From the NCBI GenBank assembly GCA_964023275.1, contig OZ029919.1:5681950-5745949 (forward strand): 64,000 bases of DNA. Direction: 5' to 3'. This document shows positions 25,866 to 40,000 of this stretch, in pieces. Numbering within the stretch: the stretch's first letter is position 1; each line of letters opens with the position of its first letter. The stretch comes from Norana najaformis. Taxonomy: Eukaryota; Annelida; Clitellata; Crassiclitellata; Hormogastridae. The notes beneath the pieces were generated by a model, which saw only the letters and a program-made list of their open reading frames with translations, was not told the DNA's origin and did no database searches. The translations under genes and the position numbers were made by a program.

Positions 25866-27165
25866 ATAGGTCAAAGTTATGATGGTCCTAGCGTAACGAT
25901 TGGTGTAAATAAGGGTGTCCAGCAGTTGGGAAGGCAATCAGCTCCATTAGCCACTTATGTTCATTGTCATGCACATAAATTGAATATGATTTTAATTGAT
26001 GCTTGTGAATCTGATTCAGAAGCCAGGGAATGTTTTGCATTAGCCCTACTCTAAAGGTTATATGTTTATACTTCAAGTTCCCTTATACATAAGAAATGGG
26101 TTGAAGCTCAGAGTGAATAATATCCAGGTGAACCAGCGAGGCAGTTACACTAGACGGGTGTTCCACGTAGTTGTTTGCCGTAATATTAGTGATCGTTTAG
26201 ATGCATTGTTATAACTATATGCTGGAGGATATTGCTATGGGACAAAATGGTGAAAGAGCAGGTGAAGCTATGGGATTGTTATCCTTGCTAGACTTTAAAT
26301 TTGTGCTATTTTTACTCCTATTTTGTGATATTATGGGAAAGATACATGTAGGCCTATCTGCTCAGCGCCAATCTTCCAGTGTTGACTTATCAGCAGCTGC
26401 AGACCTGGTAAAAATTTAACAACAAACAAAATAGAGATGAAACACATATCTTTTAGGCACTCCGTTCTCCAAGGCAGCAGAACAAAGTAAGAATTGTGAC
26501 ATTGACCCGGTGTTACCCAAACAAAGCATCCGCAAAATTCCCAGACGCTTTTCCAGTTAAGCTATTGAAGAAACTGTGGGGCATCGTTCAGAAGTGGACA
26601 CACAAACTGCATCTAGGCAACATATCTACTATCCGGTTATTGATTGTATCATTTCTGAATTAGAGAGACGATTCTCTAACCATTCACTTATTGTTATGAT
26701 TGGTATACAGACATTAACAATAAATCATGTTTCTTGAAATTCTTATAACACTGAAGCTTTTGCACATTTGTATCGCAGTAATGTTGAAGACCTTGGCCAT
26801 GAAATTCCCGAAGTGAGGCGTTTGTTACAACGTTAAGGTTCAAGTGCAACCAATGTGGCTACAATGCTGGACCTTGCTTGTTTTCTAGAACCATATAAAC
26901 TTGCTTTCCATGAATTATACGCACTGTTGAATTTAGCCATTGTTTACCTGTAACATCAGCAGCCTGTGACCATGTATTTCTGCTCTAAAATTAATTAAAA
27001 CATACCCACGAAGCACTATGTCCGACAACTGTTAAAAGCAGCAAATCTATAGCAATGCTCTCAATTGAATCTGTTCGTGCAGAGTTGATTAACATGGATG
27101 CTTTTTAGATGGGCTTGGCTCTAGGTATGACAATCGCAAGCTTGAGCTTCATTAAATATATGTAT
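25866..27165 (+). pseudogene. Dead hAT transposase (ZMYM1-like), copy A
   Basis: Conserved blocks appear in order but in shifting frames with stops: YDGPSVTIGVNKGVQQ, a C-x2-H block HCHAHKLNMILIDAC, YYPVIDCIISELERRF, NVEDLGHE...RRLLQR, LDLACFLEPYKLAFHELYALL, and the remains of a C-terminal dimerisation region (SIESVRAELINMD). This order matches animal hAT transposases of the zinc-finger MYM-type 1 group. Stops at about 26050, 26735 and 26836, and the missing N terminus, show it is inactive. It lies 3' of EndoU-2 in the opposite orientation. Confidence 0.85.
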
Positions 27166-28064
27166 AGGTGCTTTTTCATATGTTTTAAATAAAGTGAATC
27201 TGGTAGCTCCAATTCAGATATCTTGTCAATGCGAATCGAAATTTACTGTTCACACATGTTAAATGGCCCCATTCAGGTCCTGTGGGACCTAACCCCCCTA
27301 TCCCCAGTTCGAAAACCTAGAGCCAACACTGAGTATAACAAGAAGACCTAGGAATCAAATGAGATCCTAGCCTCTTTTCCGTCAGCGCTTAAAAACCATT
27401 TTGTGCGATAGTTGTTTTCAGGTCACGAGCCCTTCTGAGGAATTCCTCTTGAACAAATACTATACGAATGCGCGATTACCGCTAACGCTACTATGCGAAC
27501 ATTTGAGCAATTTATAAAACTGGCAAAATGTAGTAGGCAACACAAGAGTCTAGAAGCAGCACGCTCTCTTCCCTCCCCTAACTCTTGGATTTCGACCTGG
27601 CATAAAAACTAGCCTTAATGACCTGGTTCTTTTGAACCTGGTTTAATAATAAGCTGTTCAGAAATTTTCATTTACATTACATGCTCACAAGGTAAAGGCA
27701 AATGTAGCGTTAAACTTGCAATCTTTGCGTTGTCAACCTGTAAAGCTGTATTAGTCGGAATTCAAGAAATTGTATCAATGAAAATATACAAGCAGAAAAT
27801 TTTGCTTGTTTATAAATGATAGTAGTGGCGGACTACATTTTTCTGTTCAAGCAACATTTTTGTAGGCATCTGATTTTTTTCCAACTTTGAAAAATTTCTT
27901 TGCAACTTGTTGGGCTAAACTGAACATTAATGAACAGTCTCTACAGTTTATTGATGATTTTATTGAGTTTAGTTTTCAGCATTCACGAGAGCTCAGACTA
28001 ACTGACTCTTTGTTATGTGTTATCAGCATTATTCTGCAAATTCGTATACGACAACGTGTACAGT

Positions 28065-31000
28065 TTAGCAGTTGGGAAAAACAGATCCAATCGTTGTATT
28101 GACACGTTGCATCGTATAGGCGGTGATATTCAGCTGAATGCCTTGCAGTTGGGTCGGGCATTGGTTGTTCGGACGAGCCAACAGACAAATGGTGTACAAA
28201 GCGATCTCTACCTCAGGGCTGGTTCGCATGAATACACTGCTATCTGGCTTGTTGCAACCAAACCACTGGAAGGCGAATGATTCAATAGCCGGCTAAAAAA
28301 TCAAGAAGTCCAGTCAGTTGTAGAACCTTTGCAGAAAAATTGATGGTACAAATAATTCACTCATTCAATCATTCGTTCAATTAGATCATTCACATAGCAC
28401 CCCTTTAATAAAATATCTGATAGAAGTCGCCTCCAGCCCAGGATTGGCAGAAACGAATAAATCCCAAATGAAAACATATTTTGAGTGAAAACTTGAGAAT
28501 ATAGTAATACTGGGCCTTCAAACTGTGTAAAATGTACATTTCGGTTTTGCTGCTGCACAGACTTAATAGGCTGTAACGGCACACTAAAAACGCCCTGTTT
28601 GGTTGAGTTACGCAGAGACGGCTCAATAGCTTGGTTGAGTTAAGTTACGCTAGATTCGGATCATTGAGTAGAGGTTCATTGGTAGATGTGGAGTTTTTAA
28701 AGACGGGAATTAAACAATGATGACGACGACGACGACGATGATGATGATGAAAGGTAAATTGGTGTATTAAGGTCAGCGGTCAGGCACGCAGCTGATTTGC
28801 TTATCTTCAAATGCAGAGCAGTGGACTTGCTAATAGGCCTATACTTGACCGATGCTGTAAAACTGGTGAACTATAAATAATTTACTGTTGGGTCGTTCAG
28901 TTTTCCATTTTAACAGCTTCAAATTAATGTCTACCAGTAACCTGTATTTGAAGAATTCACTGCAAAACTTGCCTTTCCGGTGGTTGAGCCATCTACCTAG
29001 AATAGCGTTCCTCTAGATCTGCATGTCCTTCTAAGTACAAGCCCCTCAAGCACCTTTCCCCAACACTTGAAAACACTTCTCTAGCTTTGTTATTAACGCC
29101 TCTCAGTTCATATAAATATAATGAAAAAAATGGGTAACAATTTTTATCTATGGCATTCGCAGGTAATTTATTATTACACTATTTTTTTATCCTGCAATAT
29201 AAACAAATTCCCAAAGAAACTAAATAATTCATTTATTATAAAGTTTTATTAATACTGTTGGTTAAAAAAAACAAGCGTTACGTAGCAGTAGTAAAAAGTA
29301 GTGAAAAAGGTTTAGTCAGAAGCGCCTTGCCCTGAAATCGCGGGGCTTGCAAGGCGGTTGCCTCGTTCGCCTTGCCCTAAGGCCGGGTCTGTTTACATCG
29401 GCTTTGTCTTAGTATGTTGCGGTGGTCTGAAGTGTTTGCTGGCGAACGATCGTTTCCCATAAGTCATCTTTAGTTAACAAAAGTTCCACCTTAAATTTCC
29501 AGGTCTGGTAGTTTTGATTATTCAGCTTTCCCATTTTCCTTTGCCCTTTATCTGCCATTTGCTTTATCTCTTTAAGCGGGACTACAGTGTACTGACTGCG
29601 CACCCTACAGTTCGACAAAGTTCTTAAGTTTTTGATCGTGGAATGTCACTTTACTAATACAGCTGCTTATCGACGAATTCTGGACCAATAACCTGATAAA
29701 ATTAAATCTGTTAATGTATAAGTAAACTCTAAATCTTTTCTATTAAGAACCAAAAAGTATAGTTCTGCCTGGTTTGACTTTGTCAACTTATATCTACAGA
29801 CAGACTAAATATATAATTAAGGATGTTCATTAGTGCCCTCTAGTGAACAGACTAAAAGGTTCTTTACTCTTACTGCCATCTGCTAAATAACAGGAATAGT
29901 TGTTATAACGTCTAACATGAGTACCTCTGAGCCAAGCTCTCAAATCGACAGCACATATTGCACAGCAAATGTGAGGAGCTCAGGATTTGTCTTGTTCAGC
30001 AACTTTACAGCCGAAGTAGAGCTCATTCTTAATGAGTGCAGTCATGCTGCCTCTGAGGCTTAAGTGTTTACTCGCCGCCAATGTAACAGAATATATCGCG
30101 GCTATTACGAAATTGACAAGACATTTCTGCAGTAACGATCCGTCCTCTAGACAATAAATGCTGTTGTTAAGTACGCATACTATCCTATCTATGAATGTAT
30201 AGCCTGTCCTGCCAGCATCCATCCTGACTAACCACGCCTAGAAAAGTCTAAATATTAGCACTTCCACTGCACGTTGTGCAACCAGCACTGAGTGCATGCC
30301 TAGGCATGTCTGGACTAAACAAAACAGCCTACTTTGTGGCAACATATCAGTAGACTGATAATGCAAGAGGAATTAACAAAACCAGGCGATTCCAAAAAAC
30401 GGTACATAATAGGAAAATTTGACGATGATTTTCGTGATCAGCAGCCCAAAATCCATAAGTGTTCAGGAAGCAAAGTCTTCGTTGTCCACTGTATTCGGTA
30501 TAGAAATAATTACTTTAAAAATTTCTCATTGTCATATTTCTACAAAATATTTATCCACCCAGGCATTCGCCAGAAAAGCTCAAATTTCTTCCAACTATCA
30601 CAAAAGGAGCCCCAAAAGGGCTAAAACACGGATAAACACTACTTTACACAAATTTTCTCGCTATGACTGTCAGGAAGCTTGTCCACTAAAGTTACTAAGC
30701 CTCCTATAATGAGTTTTCAACCTAGGCAATCATCTAAAATTACTGCTTTCAGCTATAGTGGAGGGCATAGCTTTAGTGAATCTCATTTATTGATCCAAAT
30801 TCAAGAATGATACATGTTACAAGCATGTACAGTTGATTGGGATGCAAAAGGCACACCCAGAAGGAAGAAAGTCCCGATTACTTAGAGTCAGCTGTTAATA
30901 GGTAGCAGTGAGATGGCTACTAACATAGCTGCAAGACAAAGTATTCTTATATTGACATAACATCTGTAGCTGTCCGAAAGCAAGTTAAAAAACAAATATT

Positions 31001-34000
31001 CAACTTCAGCTAATATGAAGTGCCTCAGTAACTGAGGCAATATAGAAAACAAAAGATCTAACTAAGTATTAAATGCACAGTCGCAAGAAACATTTAATAA
31101 CTGTTGCATCTGCTTCCTAAAGTGATTGGTGTTTTCTGAGAATTTTTTTAGATCATATGAAAAATGTTAAATTAATATTTGACGTGTGGCTTTCCATGCT
31201 GAATACTCAACATCCGAATATAAAAAAGAAACCAACACGACGGAGGTTACTCATTCTTCTATATCCCTAAACAATCTGTAATAGTATAGACACTTGACAG
31301 ATTAAAAGATGTTTATAGTAAATAGCTTATAGTTAATGATGTTTATACTTATAGCGCTCACCTGACAACTTTTTATGCTACCATCATAGGTGAGATTTCC
31401 TGCTTTTTCCTCTAAGTACACCTGCACCCAGTTGTGAAGTCCTTTCACCTTTGCCTTTTTCTTCTTGATCTCGATCTCGCCAACAAATGTATGTTCAAAG
31501 CCGCTGCTATCCAGCGGTCCACCCGATCGGGAGTAAGGCATAAACCAATACTGACGAAGTTCCAGCTTGAATGTTGCGTTTGACGATGATGCCAGACCTA
31601 TGTAAACATACAAAAAACAACCTAGACTTCCTTCAGTGGCTATGGTGGTCCAGATCCTATAACAGGAATTTTGCATATACAATTGTAATCGTAATCATAA
31701 TCGCGACAATTTGTAAAGCGTTGCACCAGCTTACTCACGAGTGCTGCGTGAAGTCAGAGGGGTTGTCCAAAGATGTCATAAGAAGAACAAAGAGAGATGG
31801 GACAGAGGAACTGTTTCAGTGTGTTGTACCGTATTTTCCGGAATATACGACGCGGTTTTTTTACATAAACTTCTAGTAGTGCGTCTTATTTAACGGTGCG
31901 ACTTATGTGCGGATAATTTTTAAATTTTTCGAGGTAGCTATATATAGTCAGCAAAGACCGATAACGATTTAAATTAAATTAAATCACGTTTTTCAAACGC
32001 GGAATATACTTAGTGGAAGCATTAATAGGCTTGCAGAAGGCGTCCACACCGAACCGATATAGCCCCTTGGCTGATAGCCCGCCGCTTCCTGCGACCCTCC
32101 GCCCCTGCCGCGTCCAACGACTTACGCCTCTGCCGCGTCATGCGACCTCCCACGGCGGACCCGAGAAAAGCGCGGTGTGGAGCGCCCTGGCAAACCTACA
32201 TGGCAGCTTTCTTGGAAAGGGTCATAAAAGAGCGGCATCAGCGGGCCCAGGAGAAGCGGAGTGTGGGGGGCGCCCTGCCAAGCTTACTTGGCGGTTTTCT
32301 TTAAAAGGGCGACATAAGATGGAATCAGACAGCCGCGCGGGGAGCTTTGAGGAGGCTGAAATTTTGCTGGTATTTATTTTTCCGTCTCTATACTACTGCC
32401 TTACTATCATTCAGTATATATTATCATTGGACGCCTTCAGCTGGCTGGATTTACTTATACAACCAAGTAATTACTATCAAATCACAAACCACAACAAATG
32501 TTAGAAATCCTTAATTCAAAAGTGCAAAAATAATTTGATTTCTACAACGTTATGATTGAGCAATTATTTGCTACTGATGACCATCTATTTACGGCCGTCG
32601 TTAGCAAACGCGCTGATACGCATTGTGACTGGAAATCTGTGTACGGGTGTGTCTTATATACAAGTGCGACCTATGTATTGATTTACAAAAATTTTGCCTT
32701 TTTTTGACACCGTGTCTTATACTAAGGTGCGACTTATAGTCCGGAAAGTACGGTATTTAGGTTGAGACAAATGGGAAGGTGGCGGATTAGATGGATCCGT
32801 GTAAGATTTCTTGAAAAGGTGAGATTTCAGTTTTAAATTAAATGCCTGTAGAGTGATATATAGAGGGTTTGAGACAGATGATGGTGGGGGAACGACAGAT
32901 TAGGTAGAGGAACTGAGAATTTACGAAATTCAAGAGGGAAATCGTTACAGAGTCGAGATGCATCGGTTAGAGAACTTCAGATGAGTAATTACAGGGGGAC
33001 AGACAAGAGTGAGGTAAGAAGATGAACGGGTAGGGTGGGGTGATTGGATGGTAGAGTTTGCGAAGATCAGTAGGTTGGGAGTGTTGCAGAAAGTTATAGG
33101 TTACAGATAGAACTTTGTAATGAACGCGTTCAATGATTTTCAGCCAGTGGACGGATGTCAGGATTGGAGTGATGTGGTGATGTTCGGATGTCCTGGTGAC
33201 AGCTCTGACAGGTGACTTTTGGATGAATTGAAGACACTTAATTTGAGTGGATTCAAGATTAACGAAGAGGGAATTACAGTAGTGAAGCTTGGAATGGACA
33301 ACACACGTAGCAGTGGTAGAGGCAGTTTTTAAATCGAGCATAGATATGGCGAAGGTCACGAATATGAATGAAACACGTGCGCAAGAGGTTTGAGATGAGA
33401 TTTAAAACGAGAGATGTGGGTTAAAGATGAAGCCCAGATTTTGTATCGGCGAATTAGAAGTGAAAGTGAAAGTGGAAGAATTCGTTAATAGGTGAATGGA
33501 AGAGTCAGGGATTTTCTTCATCTGCTCTGGTAGACCTAAACAAAGAATTAAGTTTTGCAAGGATGAGGAAAAGGAGGTTAGAGAAAAGGAAATGAAGAGT
33601 TGAGTGTCATCAGCATGAAGACGTTGATCAGCTGAAAAGGATTCTGTGAGATGGCTCAGCTGCGTAGTGTACAAAACGAAGAGAAGTGACCCAAGGAGAT
33701 CCTTGGAACCTTGAGGGATACAACAAGACAGTGGGAGAAATGTTATGACCGATTGTGTCAAAAGCAACGGAAATATCGAGAAGACAGGCAAGAGACTTGC
33801 TTATGACTATAGATAGTAGGGCTGTAGCGAACATTCGCTTCGTATTCGCTTCGGGGCCGAATACTGGGCCAAAAAGCTATTCGGTATTCGGCCGAATAGT
33901 AGCGGTCGGACCTAATACGAATAGTGGTCACGTGACATCCGTTTCTGAATATGCGGCTGCTACAGCGAGTGGACTGAAGTGACTTTCTCATTAACATAAT

Positions 34001-37000
34001 ATAAGCTGTGGCTGCAGCCAAGCGTTGCCTACTGCCTGGACCGCGGTATCGCACTGTCAGTATCTCATTCTTTGTGTACAGTGACGGAACGTTAACGTTC
34101 AGCCTTTGAGGCTTGAGCAGGTCAATTGTTACTATTCGTATTCGTATTCGGCCGAATAGTTGGTGCAATTATTCGTATTCGGCTGAATAGTGATAAATAT
34201 TCAGTACAGCCCTAATTGATAGAGTCTAGTTTATTGTAGACAGAAAAAAACTTGATTATTTTGTGATAATAGACACAAGGACAGAGATAAATTATTTGAG
34301 AAGAGAAATCGGATTAGGATCTAGTTCGCATTATTTGCGGTGAATAGAATTCAGAAGGCGTGACACTTCAAATTCAGAGGTTGTAAGAAAAAATTGAGAT
34401 GACTGTAAGATAGAGGGAGTATAGCAGTGATAGAGGCACTGAATCGGCGTTTCACGGAGAGACAGAGGAGGAAAGTGAGTCAATAAGGGATTGCAAATAG
34501 AAGCGAATGGATGAGATTTTATCAGAGAAAAATGAGAACAAAGCACCAGCAATAATAATAATATTAATAATAAAATAATAATAATAATAAGACAATTCAT
34601 ACAGCGCCGTAGCACAGCCGAGGGAGAAGAAAAGGGCGCTGTACATGGGTTCAAAAAACAACTAAATTGATAAGATATCCTAAAAAGATGTCTTGAGTCG
34701 TGACTTGAATGAGTCCAGGGATGGGGCATTCGTCTCTAGCTGACAAGACCTGCCAATAGGAGGAAATAAGGAACTCGGGAATGGGGAAGAAGACTTACGA
34801 CGGAGAAGAGAGTTGACAGGTTTCCAGAGACGTATTGGATTTCATTAACTGAAATGAATAAGTGAAGGTTAGTACTTTTTCTTGGCTGAAGCAGCTGATG
34901 GTATTTATTGGCGTCAGATTTCAGAGTAGTAAGTGCCTGTGTTTTAGCTATAGTGTCAATTGTGCGCTTGTAAGTATATGTTCAAGGCGTCTGGTAAGGA
35001 TTCAAATGCTGGGAGGTAAAAATGAACAAGGGTATTTTGGTGTGTGATATGTTTGCTAATGAGTGGTGCATGAGTATCGGAGAAGGTTGGTGAGTGTAGT
35101 GTTGCAGCAAGATAGGTCATCAAGGGAAGAGGGAGGATTTAGGACAAGCTGGGAGGTGAAAATATCTTGCATGAAGGCAACTCGGTCCATGGACTCGATC
35201 CGACGCAAAGACTGAGGAAAGCGACGAAAAGGCTTCATTCCCAGGTCAGCAATGATTAAGAAATTATCTGTGATGTTGAGAACAGAGTAAGACAGGTTAG
35301 GAGATAAAAGAAGAGCAGAAGAGGTGATTATGAGATCGAGAGTGTGGTTCTCGATGTGAGTTGGGAAGTTGATATGTCGGACAAGGTTGACAGATGATTC
35401 AGGAAGACATGGGGGTTAGATGGGTTATCAGCGTGAATGGTGCAGTCACCGGTAAGCAAGAACTTGTTTTAGTATAGTGGCTGCAAGTGAAAGGAGTGAG
35501 GCAAATTCACCCAGAAAGACTGAAGATTTGGAGGAGTCGACAGACGATATTGGAGGACGATAGCTGTTTGATACTGTTAGCAGATCAGAAGCGAAGAGAA
35601 TAAAATAGAACAGAAGCGCATTCAAAGGAGCGATGAGAGAAGTCATGGACGACGGCTGGTTTACGAACAGTGAATGCAATGCTCCGCCGAAGGTTTTTGA
35701 GGTTTAGAAGAGGAAGTTAAGCGAGGTGCACTGTGCAATGAATAACCAGGAGCGCATTCAAAAAGATGGATAGTGGTAGATGAAGTAGAGATCCATGTTT
35801 CAGTTACGGCAATGAGATCAGGTGCCTGGCTTCAAGAGAAGTTCTCTAACGATGACTGAATTTTTGGGTTAAGCGGTGACTGAATGTTGGAAGAGTATAG
35901 AAGTAGTTTCTTGTTGGCAAACGAGACAGATGAAAAAGAAGTGCATTTAGGTGTTGAATGACTTTTCGGGCCGGGTTTGGAGTGAATATCACCACAGAGT
36001 AAAATAACTAACAATGTTTTAGAAATTTAACCGTTAATGGTCTATGCATGTCTCAACGGACAGCGAGTCAAGAGAGATATAACAAAGGGAGAGCATTTTA
36101 ATGAATCTATTGCAGAGTAGCAGGGACGGTGTGAAGCTGGGAAAGGCAAGTAGATGTAATGGACAGAAAGGATTACTCGTAATGAGACAGATTAGAAGAG
36201 GTAATAACAGTCAGCGGATACATGATCGGACTTCTTTACGTAGGGCCCAGACACTTTTTTGGCTATCTGCGCTGAAATGTTTGTTCACAACGTAAACTTG
36301 CCGACTGTCACTGTCCATATCCAGAATTACAGAGGGTAAAAGAAGTTGAAAAATAATACCTGCTCAAATCTTGTTGCCATTAATTACTGTGGCCGTGCTA
36401 ATATGCATTCTTGAGAGTAATGTCTGGAAACAATATACACTACTTTTCAGCCACAATGCTCATAGACTGCGGATATAATTTTTGTACATTTTATAGATTA
36501 TGATATGATTGCAATTTCACTTGAAGTGACCATTGATTGATGTCTTGGACATTATGACAATGGTGCTAGAGAAATCATTAGATTAGGCATTTACAGCATA
36601 GTAATACCGCGCAGTCATTGTAGCTAATAAGCCAGACATTACTTGGCCTTTTGAAGTAACGGGACATAATTGGCAGCTGGTAACAATGATGTGCTTGGAC
36701 ACCAGACAGCCAATGTCTATGAATGCTAAGCAGGCATTACTTTCTAGAGCTTGACAGCCTTTGATTAGGCCTACGTGAACACAGGCAACAATCAACGGAC
36801 CTTGTTCAATAAGCCACTTGTGGGCGAGCTTCATGGGATTGGTCTGGAGGATAGCATCGAGGAAAGCCTCCTGCTCACTGTGGTAGACCGGTCCAGACGG
36901 GTCGGGTGTTCCAGTGAAGTGTACGTAGTTGTTGAACAGAGCGATCATGTTGGCATAGGTTCCGATCAAGGCCGCTTGACTCACATTGGTGAAAAGTCTG

Positions 37001-40000
37001 AAATAAATATCATAAATATCCTATATTACAAATTACAATGTTCCCTTGGCCTGGTTAATCAGTCTGAATAAGAATTTCATAAATGTCTCATGTTCCTTTG
37101 GCCTGGCCTGTCAGTCTCAAATCAGAATGTCATAAATGGTCCATGTGCTTTTGGGCTGGCTTACTACTCTGAATTCAGAATGCCATAGCCTAAATGATAG
37201 ATGTTCCTCTGGCCGGGCTAACCGTTATAGGCTTAAAGTTAAAAAACAGCAAGGGTAGGTCTTCCCATACCAGGTCAAAAGCCAGCCAGTGGCACATGCA
37301 GAAGTTTACAAAAGCACCAGAGGAACTAACCCCAAAACGTTCTCAATTTTGTCTTCTACGCGTTTGGTATGCAGAAAACGTTTACCCTCTTTTAGGCCTC
37401 CAGATTTTTATGTTTTTTAGTTTCCCAGAATTTAATGACGATTTCTTTTTTTTTTACAGATTTTGAGTTATCTTTTCAGCTTCCAATGCTTTTGGTTGTT
37501 TTTGCTTAGTTTCTTAGTGTTTATGATCTGTATGGTTTTCCAGTTTCATCAAGACCTATTTTTACTTTACATGTCTAGTTGTTTAGTAAGCAACCGTTAC
37601 CTCGACGAGTTTGGGGGCCAACTCAATGGTGTGCCTTCAGAATCAAAAGGCAGCTTCACTGGCGGGACTGGCCAGCCTGTACTATGCTCTTAGTGCACGA
37701 GTCAAGTTAAAAGAAACGGAATACCTTTGGTACTCTGACGAGTTTCACTATAGGGGCGTTTCTAAAACGCCTAAAACTAGTTTTCCTGCTAGTTAATAGG
37801 TTGGTTAAAAAAGCCCTTTAGCTAAATAGAAATTCCCACATTTTATAATTGTAATTGTAACTGGTAACTTCTAGCGCGCCCATGTTTAATGCATCAGTCG
37901 ATGGCGTACCAAAGGCAAGGCGGCAATCAGGTCAACATTCAGGTCAGTCCATACGACAGAGAGGCAGCCTAAGGTGGAAAAGCAATTTGAATAAGTTTCT
38001 AAGCAGATGACGAAATGATACAAGCGACTGAGCACAACCATCACACACAGGAAGGGAGTACCAAAATTTAGGTCCAGCAACTGAAAAAGCCCAAGAACAG
38101 CTCTAGTCTTAGATATGACCAGAGAAAGACAATCAGATTACCTGATTGAATAATGAGAGGTGTGGGAAATAAGGACTGATTTTAAGTATTGTGGTTGGCC
38201 AGAGTTCAATATCTTATAAACTATAAGCGCCAGTTTGAAAGAAATCCTTTGCTGAACAGGAAGCCAATGGAAACATTGAAGCAAGTGCGTATTGTGCTCA
38301 TTATTTTCACGTTTTTGTTATGGTTATAGCCAGAGGAGTTCTGAACTCTTCAGAATTTCTCCATGTGTTTGACTTTGTAAAAAGAAGAAGCGAGTTTCAG
38401 TAGTCAAGCCAACAGGAGACCAAGGCGTTAGACAAGGATATTTAGAAGACAGAGGGACAAAACGCATAATTCTGCGTACTCCACAAATACAATTGTATGA
38501 TGACGTGCCAAAATAGATTTATTCATACATGGGGTTATAAGCCCATTAGGTTCTGGTCACATTTTATGAATTTAACTCATACAATTTAGTATGAATATTC
38601 AGAAAGTAGAATCATTTTTTATGAACAGAGTTCCACTTACTTTGGTCCAATGACATTGTAAACAACATCGTTGTCTGCCAAACGGTTGGCATCGGCTGCC
38701 CAGATCTTCTGGGTGATGTTACGAATTTCCTCGTCCGTTGCATTCGGCACCGCATTCCCTGCACGAGCATGCATTCATGTTAATGACGATAAATATAAAA
38801 AGAAAAATATATATAATTTTAATGTAAATAATTATATGTTTTTCTGGATCGGATTTTCGTTTTTCTGCACAGGTCTGATACTACGTAGGGTGTACCGGGC
38901 AGCCTCGCGCAAGCAGAGATACTTGGCGGCCAATAGACCTACGGCTATTCGGCGATGATGGTGTTCCGCGGTTTCCGTCCCACGAGTTTTGCAAGGCGCA
39001 GGAATCCTATGGTAGGCCTACAAGCGCCAGCCGCCGAGAGTGGATGTCGCGCGAAGACCTACGAAACCATGCTGCCGGGATTGACACGACAGACGGTGCA
39101 TGAACATCGGGGCACCTCTCTTTGGTGCAGCACAGAAAGAACTGGCGTGGAGCTTGGGCGGGCTCTACGCCGTGTGATGGAACCGGGGCATCTTGTACTG
39201 TACCCAGGCCGAGTTTGTAATGGTAGAGCCTTATCCTGGTTGTCGTTCTACTGTTGTTCCAGCCGTCCCGCTACGGGTGCGGCACGAGTGCAATCGTGGC
39301 AAGACGATCTTTGTTGTTCTTTGCTCCTTTCCGCTCCCAGACGGCAGCGAACAATATTGGTCAGGGCGCCCCACGGAACGTGGTTTGTGCACAATGCCGG
39401 CAGCCATACACACCTTCGGGCATGTCGATCGTCCCGACGGTGTCTTTGGCCTTGGGAGCCGGCGCTTCGGCCATCCCGGCTTGAGCTTCTTGCTGTTCAG
39501 CTGCGACGTTTGTTTCTAGACTTCTTCGGTTTTGTCGGCCAGCGGCTGTAGCAGCGCCTTCTTGCCTGGCGTTGAAACTGCACACACGTCGATCGGGTTC
39601 CTGGTCATGTCGCCGTCTTCCTTTCGAAGCACCCGCGTTGGCAGAATTTCGGTGACCAGCCCTTTCTCGAATGGCTACCGTTGAGGGCGCGCTTGTACTT
39701 GCCGACCTCCCACTGAAGTGGTCGTCGTACCCACCGAGAACCTTCTGCGAGCCAGAAGCACGATACGCATGCCCTCGCTATGCCCATCCTGCGGGAACCA
39801 GGCCTGGCGCCTGTATCCCAGGACCTGGCAACGCCGCAGCAGGGCGCCCGCGATGTCTACCACTTTGTGTATCGGCCACGGTAGCGCGTCTAGCACCCAC
39901 TCACGAGTTAGTGCCGACCGCTCTTTGTACTCCCGATAGGCCTCGACATACCTTCGCATGCCTTCCAGCTCGGCTTTGCATTTTCCCGTTGCTCCTATTC

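Larger units (their letters stand above)
24423..36144. repeat. Segmental duplication, copy A
   Basis: Homologous in order and orientation to 53210-64000. The match starts at AAGTTTATAAAATTACTAC (24423; 53210 in copy B). The coordinate offset is about 28,775-28,800 until the pogo-like insertion at 31829, then about 27,860. It includes EndoU-2 exons 4-5, their 3' flank, a dead hAT transposase, copia 5' sequence and an L2-like LINE. Copy B runs off the right window edge, so the true end is unknown. Confidence 0.93.

Noticed and set aside
30334-30709. Open frames in the EndoU-2 intron (and 59108-59510)
   Set aside because: Overlapping frames on the same strand, neither with family features; an indel between copies A and B shifts nothing of note and no splice context exists.
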